A stretch of DNA of 10,544 nucleotides from Solobacterium sp. (lineage in GTDB: Bacteria > Bacillota_I > Bacilli_A > Erysipelotrichales > Erysipelotrichaceae): assembly GCA_017536845.1 (NCBI GenBank), contig JAFWCP010000140.1, positions 1 through 10,544 of the forward strand, in the 5' to 3' direction. Positions 6,782 to 10,544 of this stretch are shown here, in pieces. Both the position numbers and the translations under genes were made by a program. Position 1 is the first letter of the stretch. The number at the start of each line of letters is the position of its first letter. Below the pieces are notes generated by a model. That model worked only from the letters and a program-made list of their open reading frames with translations. It had not been told where the DNA came from and made no database searches.

Positions 6782-8089
6782 TCAGAATTTCGGAAATCTA
6801 AAAACAAACGGTTCGCATTCTGGTGCGCCAAATATACATTGTCCGATTTTCAGGTTGAAAATATCTTCATCCTCCACTACATTTCCCTCTCTCATCTGTT
6901 CGCTTAAGCCTCTTGTATTCACTGCAGACAGATAAGACTGCAGTTTCAGGTTCTTCCCATAAAGATTTTTTATGAATTCACGGCTTTCAAAATCGTTGAC
7001 GCGGAAACACATTGTTGTTCCAAATCCTGCGAGTATGCTTCTTGCGACAGCATCACCATAAGCTGCTTCGATTTGTGCCACATTCTGAACACCGACCACA
7101 AACTTTGCACCCATGCTTCTTCCGAAATTCAGGCCATCATCGATATGCTGAAGCAACGGCAGCAATCTGAATTCATCAATGAAAAAATACACATTACCTT
7201 CAAATTCAGATCTGCTCAGAGCTTCTTTAATTGCCATATCAATTAAGATCCTGTAGATCGGTGCAAGCATTGAGCCAATAGCCAGATCATACTCCACAAA
7301 GATGATCTGCCCGCCTTTTCTTCTGATCAATTCTCTCATTGACAGTGATCCGTTTTTCGCAAAATTACCGGTAAGGACCTCACGGACTGCCTGCTGCAGT
7401 TCAGATACGACGCCTAATGTCTGTCCAGACTTAGGATCCAGAATATATGACTGCATCGCCCGAAGGTCTTTATGCTGTTCAAGAATCTTTATCATTGCTT
7501 CAGAAGAAAAACTGTTGAAAACACGGCGAAGATAATCGTTATTCATTTTGCCAGCGTCACCGTATCTGCAAATATGCAATACCATTGCATTAAACAGATC
7601 TTTTGCGGCATTAGGGAAAAACGGCTGAGTAGAGTTGGCGATACGCGAAGCAAACAGTGCGTTGCCGATTTCAATAATGTTCTCTTCAACTCTGTCATCA
7701 ATTGTGATTTCCTTGAACATGTTCCAATAATCTTCACCGGATTTACCGCATGCTTTTCGGTCATTACTGATGACAATATCTCCCGGCTGATAGAAAGTTT
7801 TATAATAATCCCCTTTGGTATCAAAAATCACTACTACATCATTCGCAAACAACGCTTCCTTAAGAATGCTCTGAATCAGGAAATTTATGGCATTTGTTTT
7901 TCCGGTTCCGATCCCGCCCAATAAAAGGATATGCCTGGAAAGCATTTTTTCGCCGATCGTAATAGAAACATTACTGCTGCTGTTGTCAGTTCCCTTCAGT
8001 ATGAACTTGCTGTCCTTTTCGTAATACGAATTTGTATCTGCAAGTCTGTTGCCGGCAACTACCTGCTGTTTAAAACCAGTTATCCCCAT
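6782..8089 (-). CDS. TraD/TrwB-like HerA-superfamily ATPase without membrane domain
   Basis: 435 residues. Walker A is GGIGTGKT at 58-65, after the hydrophobic strand HILLL. VVVIFDTKGDYY at 85-96 matches the conserved D-x-KG-[ED] segment of conjugative coupling proteins. Walker B is YFFIDEF at 301-307 (D305, E306). GVQNVAQIEAAYG at 333-345 is the sensor glutamine strand of the TraD/TrwB family. Such proteins are hexameric motors that pass DNA or proteins to type IV secretion channels. Family members usually carry N-terminal membrane helices; this one starts directly with the ATPase fold and has no hydrophobic helix long enough to span a membrane. It follows the nuclease gene by 9 bases with no clear Shine-Dalgarno, so it is probably translated by coupling. 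No relaxase, VirB4 or other transfer gene is visible. The role is open: effector delivery, DNA handling or defence. Confidence 0.85.
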   Translation of the reverse strand: MGITGFKQQVVAGNRLADTNSYYEKDSKFILKGTDNSSSNVSITIGEKMLSRHILLLGGIGTGKTNAINFLIQSILKEALFANDVVVIFDTKGDYYKTFYQPGDIVISNDRKACGKSGEDYWNMFKEITIDDRVEENIIEIGNALFASRIANSTQPFFPNAAKDLFNAMVLHICRYGDAGKMNNDYLRRVFNSFSSEAMIKILEQHKDLRAMQSYILDPKSGQTLGVVSELQQAVREVLTGNFAKNGSLSMRELIRRKGGQIIFVEYDLAIGSMLAPIYRILIDMAIKEALSRSEFEGNVYFFIDEFRLLPLLQHIDDGLNFGRSMGAKFVVGVQNVAQIEAAYGDAVARSILAGFGTTMCFRVNDFESREFIKNLYGKNLKLQSYLSAVNTRGLSEQMREGNVVEDEDIFNLKIGQCIFGAPECEPFVFRFPKF

Positions 8090-8098
8090 AATTTGCAG

Positions 8099-8617
8099 TT
8101 ATAAACTATACTCCTCTGTTTCGCCTTCACTATTACTGTAGTCATTCGACGGTGCCGAACTTACGCTGTTTTCAGGAACACTTGAATTCGACAGACCGGC
8201 CAGTTCATCCATTTCCGAAGTATTATTCATTTCGGAATTATTGCCACCGGAAAGCGAAGCCATTTCATCCATCTCATTTGATGACTGCTGACTGTCTTCT
8301 CCAGGGCTGCCGGCAAGCTGATCGATTTCAGAATCATCTTTCATTTCGTACTTGTGGGAACGGTTTTCACTTGGATCCTCAATCTGATACAAATCGGGAT
8401 CATTCATTCTGTCGTTGAATTCTTTTTGGGATAGCCCTTCCTGTTCAGCATTTTCCGCTTCACGCCAGTATTCGTGGCCATATTTGTGTCCCAGATCATA
8501 TTGTCCTTCGATTGGTTGATTGGTGTTGGCATCCAGAAACTGTCCCTCTTCATTCCTGGGTGAGTTTTCCTCAACTTCATTTCTTACTGCAGCTCGTATA
8601 TATGGTCGATGGTACAT
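8099..8617 (-). CDS. Stand-alone GH-E family toxin nuclease with acidic repeat tail
   Basis: 172 residues from the ATG at 8617, which has GGAGG 7 bases upstream; a GTG one codon earlier is the alternative. Residues 1-91 match the GH-E nuclease domain (HNH/endonuclease VII superfamily, polymorphic toxin type): an RAAVRNEVEE helix, EGQFLDANT, then DLGHKYGHEYWRE with G43-H44 and H48-E49, EFNDRMNDPDLYQIEDP, and the closing NRSHKYE with H88. In known systems this domain sits at the C-terminus of long secreted toxins. Here it is N-terminal, with no delivery domain or signal peptide. Residues 92-172 are low-complexity, rich in S, E, N and D, and hold three copies of an E-[IM]-D-x-[LM]-A motif. The immunity gene lies immediately upstream and the ATPase gene immediately downstream. 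The family is predicted to cut nucleic acid; the target is unknown. Confidence 0.88.
   Translation of the reverse strand: MYHRPYIRAAVRNEVEENSPRNEEGQFLDANTNQPIEGQYDLGHKYGHEYWREAENAEQEGLSQKEFNDRMNDPDLYQIEDPSENRSHKYEMKDDSEIDQLAGSPGEDSQQSSNEMDEMASLSGGNNSEMNNTSEMDELAGLSNSSVPENSVSSAPSNDYSNSEGETEEYSL
8189..8329 (-). repeat. Three copies of an EMDELAGLS-like motif in the nuclease tail
   Basis: Residues 97-104 (EIDQLAGS), 115-123 (EMDEMASLS) and 135-143 (EMDELAGLS) of the nuclease, spaced 18 and 20 residues apart in S/N-rich linkers. At DNA level the copies have diverged in synonymous and non-synonymous positions. The conserved part is the acidic-hydrophobic core, which suggests selection as a short binding motif. 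The binding partner is unknown. Confidence 0.7.
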
Positions 8618-8925
8618 CACATTTCCTCCGGTTCAAAAGGAACCTCATGAAAAGCATCATGATCTGCTCGTTCAAATGCAATATCACCTTCAAACTGCAG
8701 ATAATCCGCAATTCCCGGTGTATTCTCCAGGATGGTTTTTATGTCATACAAGCCGATATTATCGGGACAGTCAACATACTCTTGCGTCTCGTTGCCGCTG
8801 AAGAACCGCCATCCGCTGTCTTCAGGTCTGTCGGGACTTTCGTGATAAAAATAGCCTACATTATTTGATTTTTCAAATACCATTTTTGTGGCCAGAACAA
8901 ATCCGAATTTATCAATACTGCGCAT
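8617..8925 (-). CDS. Immunity protein, DUF2185/Imm33 family
   Basis: 102 residues, a full-length match in size and pattern to the DUF2185/Imm33 family of toxin-immunity proteins. The N-terminal strand is FGFVLATKMVFEK. The family core VGYFYHESPDRPEDSGWRFF (23-42) follows, then SGNETQEYVDCPDNIGLYDI and a closing DIAFER segment. No membrane helix; cytoplasmic. The predicted role is to bind and neutralise the GH-E nuclease encoded next. Its TGA stop shares one base with the toxin's ATG (TGATG), so translation of the pair is linked. The ATG has an AGAGGAGG site 10 bases upstream (8936-8943). The order, immunity before toxin, is the reverse of usual polymorphic toxin loci and resembles toxin-antitoxin operons. 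Pairing is inferred from position. Confidence 0.87.
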   Translation of the reverse strand: MRSIDKFGFVLATKMVFEKSNNVGYFYHESPDRPEDSGWRFFSGNETQEYVDCPDNIGLYDIKTILENTPGIADYLQFEGDIAFERADHDAFHEVPFEPEEM

Positions 8926-9041
8926 AAATCAATTTCCTCCTCTAGATTCAATACAGCTGGGTATTTCACTTGATAATACTTATCTTTTCACCGGCAATCT
9001 TATTTACTGAAATTTTCCATATCAGTTTTACGCCAATACAC

Positions 9042-9126
9042 ATTCATCCATTCTGCCATTTGCCGGCAATTGCTGAAATCTGTTATTCTCGGTGCTGCAC
9101 TTGCAAATGGCAGTCTTTGAATGAAT
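9042..9126. repeat. Long inverted repeat in the gap before the immunity gene
   Basis: CTGCCATTTGC (9053-9063) and GCAAATGGCAG (9103-9113) are perfect 11-base inverted arms. After an internal loop, ATTCAT (9042-9047) pairs with ATGAAT (9121-9126). Neither strand has a T-run after it, so it is not a plain terminator. It fills the 247-base gap between the PH-protein and immunity genes. A GTG-started 60-codon frame (9000-9182) crosses it, but no ribosome binding site supports that frame. Confidence 0.55.
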
Positions 9127-9172
9127 CCGAACTGGTTCACAGACAGCTGAAAGCAATAAGCAGAAAGCGTCT

Positions 9173-10000
9173 TTACTTCCACTTTTCTATTGCACTGTCT
9201 CCCAGCATTTGGACATCGCGGATAATTGCGCCTATTTCAGATATCATCTGCTGAGTCTGATAAGTCGGCGCAGCAACCAACGTATAGAAAGCCTGATTTC
9301 CAACAACACCTTGAGGACCTTCTCCAATAGAGATCGCGGTTCCGGTAACAGAGCCGGAGAAAATCTGCAGCATATATGCTTTTCGGAAGGAAAGTATTAC
9401 GCCCAGCACACCTCCAACAATCAGTAAGAAAGAGAAAGGTGAAGGAACACCTCGGGAAGGAAAAGATAAAAATCCAAACCAGATCATCAGAACGAATACG
9501 ATAATCAGCATAATGTTATAGTTCATGCCGTAGAATGAACGAATGGAACCTACAGAATCAATTGGTGTTTCCATGCAGATACGACTTGATTTGTTGCTTC
9601 CTTCATAGATCACCCTTTGATTTGTTATGGTCAGATAGCCTTTATTCTTGGCATCCTTACCGAAAAGACCCGCGTTAAGATATGCGCAAAGATACCGCTT
9701 GATAACAATTTCATGTTCCGCAAGAATCATCCCGCCGACATGATCCATCCCGTTAAAAGCCACTTCTTCCTGGTTGAGACTGCTGTTCTGATTTTCATTT
9801 GTTTGATACCCTTGAATATCCTCAAGACTGCTTCTGATCTTCCTTGCACCTTCATTTGCTTTTTCAGTTGCATTTCTTGCGACTGTCGAAACACTTTTTA
9901 ACATTTCTGACAGAACTTCTTTTGTTTCATTTCTTTCAGCACGTTCAGATTTATTAGGTTCATTTTCCGAAGTTTCATAACGATTGATTCTTTCATTCAT
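9173..10000 (-). CDS. Membrane protein with bacterial PH-like domain
   Basis: 275 residues from the ATG at 10000. An ATG two codons earlier (10006) directly abuts the AAAGGAG site, which is 6 bases from the chosen start. Residues 1-80 are polar, charged and partly helical (KEVLSEMLKSVSTVARNATE, possible coiled coil). Residues about 92-155 match the bacterial PH-like pattern (E-x-VIKRY...KGYLTITNQRVIYEG...SRI..ETPIDSVGSI). Two membrane helices follow at about 161-181 and 187-205, separated by a PSRGVPSP turn. The C-terminal part (QMISEIGAIIRDVQMLGDSA then IEKWK) is soluble and resembles the end of a family of uncharacterised Firmicutes PH proteins. Both soluble parts probably face the cytoplasm. 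It could be the membrane partner that the soluble ATPase lacks, but that is inference; a 247-base gap separates it from the next gene. Confidence 0.8.
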   Translation of the reverse strand: MNERINRYETSENEPNKSERAERNETKEVLSEMLKSVSTVARNATEKANEGARKIRSSLEDIQGYQTNENQNSSLNQEEVAFNGMDHVGGMILAEHEIVIKRYLCAYLNAGLFGKDAKNKGYLTITNQRVIYEGSNKSSRICMETPIDSVGSIRSFYGMNYNIMLIIVFVLMIWFGFLSFPSRGVPSPFSFLLIVGGVLGVILSFRKAYMLQIFSGSVTGTAISIGEGPQGVVGNQAFYTLVAAPTYQTQQMISEIGAIIRDVQMLGDSAIEKWK

Positions 10001-10113
10001 ATACATCTCCTTTGTTTACATACAATTGCAATTCAATGACTAGACCATTACATTTTTCCTGTTCATCTACCGCACTCCAAATAAATCACGAAGCAGAACT
10101 CATCAGCAAGAAT

Positions 10114-10191
10114 TCATCTTTGAATGCCGGATAATTCAGGATCGTGGTTTTCCTCGGCTGAAGTCTGTTCTTGATAATCAATCACGCACAT
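10114..10191 (-). CDS. Candidate 25-residue small ORF with a strong Shine-Dalgarno
   Basis: ATG at 10191, TGA at 10114-10116, encoding a hydrophilic peptide starting MCVIDYQEQTSAEE and ending PELSGIQR. AAGGAGGG (10199-10206) lies 7 bases upstream, one of the best ribosome binding sites in the window. It lies 113 bases before the PH-protein gene on the same strand, so it could be a leader peptide or the remnant of a gene broken by frameshift. No similarity recognised. Confidence 0.35.
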   Translation of the reverse strand: MCVIDYQEQTSAEENHDPELSGIQR

Positions 10192-10323
10192 TTCTCTACC
10201 CTCCTTATAGCTGACAGAACTTCTGCCTTCACTATTTAGACAGAGCAAATGCGATAAATGAAATATGAATTGTAAACAAATGGATGAAATATACTCTTCT
10301 GTCGATTTGTGTAATGCCGGAAT

Positions 10324-10432
10324 CGGTTGGCTGATCTCTTGTTAAAGTTCAAGGGCACTTACCCGTGCAATACCTATGATAATGCAACAATCATCATGGC
10401 AGTTCCGGCACGGTGATTATTGAGACCAACCG
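10324..10432 (-). ncRNA. Nested inverted-repeat structure, candidate structured RNA
   Basis: Four helices nest within 109 bases: 10324-10330 with 10426-10432 (CGGTTGG/CCAACCG), 10335-10338 with 10422-10425 (TCTC/GAGA), 10363-10368 with 10408-10413 (CCGTGC/GCACGG), and 10371-10383 with 10390-10401 (ATGATAAT facing ATCATCAT plus CC/GG, one bulge). In the last helix two positions are G-U pairs in a minus-strand RNA but A-C mismatches in a plus-strand RNA, which favours minus-strand transcription into the downstream genes. On the plus strand the outer helix is followed by TTTTT, so a plus-strand terminator is also possible. The right arm overlaps the end of the partial gene at 10417. No known riboswitch class recognised. 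Confidence 0.45.
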
Positions 10433-10544
10433 TTTTTAGCCAATTGTTTCTTTTGTGACGCAGAACCTGCCTTCGCAGAATTTCTTGGCTGATTCCCGGA
10501 ATTCTTTTTCTGGTTTTTAGCGTTTTGACTATGTTTGCTCTTCC
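10417..10544 (-). CDS. C-terminal end of a protein continuing beyond the window
   Basis: An open frame enters from the right edge and ends at TAA (10417-10419), giving 41 residues. They are rich in K, N, Q, S and A (for example QNAKNQKKNSGNQPRNSAK) and end AKNGWSQ. This looks like a flexible basic tail and no domain can be assigned. A second open frame in this stretch (ending at a TAG further left) is less protein-like. It may be the first gene of the toxin-like operon or an unrelated one; the distance to the PH-protein gene is 416 bases. Confidence 0.4.
   Translation of the reverse strand, partial: KSKHSQNAKNQKKNSGNQPRNSAKAGSASQKKQLAKNGWSQ

Noticed and set aside
7472..7924. Frames of 93 and 150 codons inside the ATPase gene
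   Set aside because: Shadows of the ATPase, whose Walker A and B motifs lie in the accepted frame.
6782..8089. Calling the region an integrative conjugative element on the basis of the TraD-like ATPase
   Set aside because: No relaxase, VirB4, integrase, oriT-like site or attachment repeats are visible, and the ATPase lacks the membrane part of conjugative coupling proteins.
4155..9083. A repeated AAATCTG/CAGATTT half-site near 4155, 6743 and 9076 as a shared WYL operator
   Set aside because: The same 7-mer also occurs several times inside genes (for example near 3706, 5362 and 9944), about as expected for AT-rich DNA.
9000..9182. Minus-strand 60-codon GTG-started frame overlapping the end of the PH-protein gene
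   Set aside because: It has no ribosome binding site, starts in the end of the previous gene and crosses a long inverted repeat. A decayed gene fragment cannot be excluded.
10258..10292. Direct repeat ATGAAATAT, two copies 26 bases apart, and the small palindrome CAGAACTTCTG near 10215
   Set aside because: Too short and AT-rich to call operators or iterons without a comparison.

Overview
The window looks like an anaerobic, gut-type member of the Firmicutes (Bacillota). Strong AGGAGG-type ribosome binding sites, AT-rich spacers with intrinsic terminators, an FMN/4Fe-4S/FAD 'old yellow enzyme' oxidoreductase and a large WYL regulator all fit, but nothing identifies a genus. Every protein gene I accept is on the minus strand, so the layout is easiest to read from right to left.

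Right end (about 10544 to 6782, minus strand): the low-complexity tail of a protein whose start is outside the window. Next comes a roughly 410-base stretch holding a nested inverted-repeat structure (10324-10432) and a 25-codon ORF with a strong Shine-Dalgarno. Then follow a membrane protein with a bacterial PH-like domain (9173-10000), a DUF2185/Imm33-type immunity protein (8617-8925), a stand-alone GH-E (HNH/endonuclease VII superfamily) toxin nuclease with a repetitive acidic tail (8099-8617), and a TraD/TrwB-like HerA-superfamily ATPase without membrane helices (6782-8089). The immunity and toxin genes share one base, and the ATPase follows 9 bases later without a clear Shine-Dalgarno. 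This tight set is the best candidate here for an undescribed system: a nuclease with its immunity protein, a membrane PH protein and a coupling-protein-like motor, with no relaxase or other secretion part in view. My working model is nuclease delivery or abortive defence. That is inference.

Middle (6645 to 3385, minus strand): a 799-residue transcriptional regulator with two divergent WYL-WCX units, preceded by an intrinsic terminator and followed by another. After that comes an orphan sigma-70-family (ECF-like) factor with its own promoter candidate and terminator.

Left (2769 to 1): a roughly 480-base stretch with no gene, an FMN/4Fe-4S/FAD oxidoreductase with a promoter candidate and a very good terminator, and then the trailer half of a CRISPR array. 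The array has ten 29-base repeats, the last one degenerate, with spacers of 36-49 bases. Repeat degeneracy and a repeat-variant switch place the leader and any cas genes to the left, outside the window. Several spacers read as coiled-coil protein on the strand opposite to the inferred crRNA.
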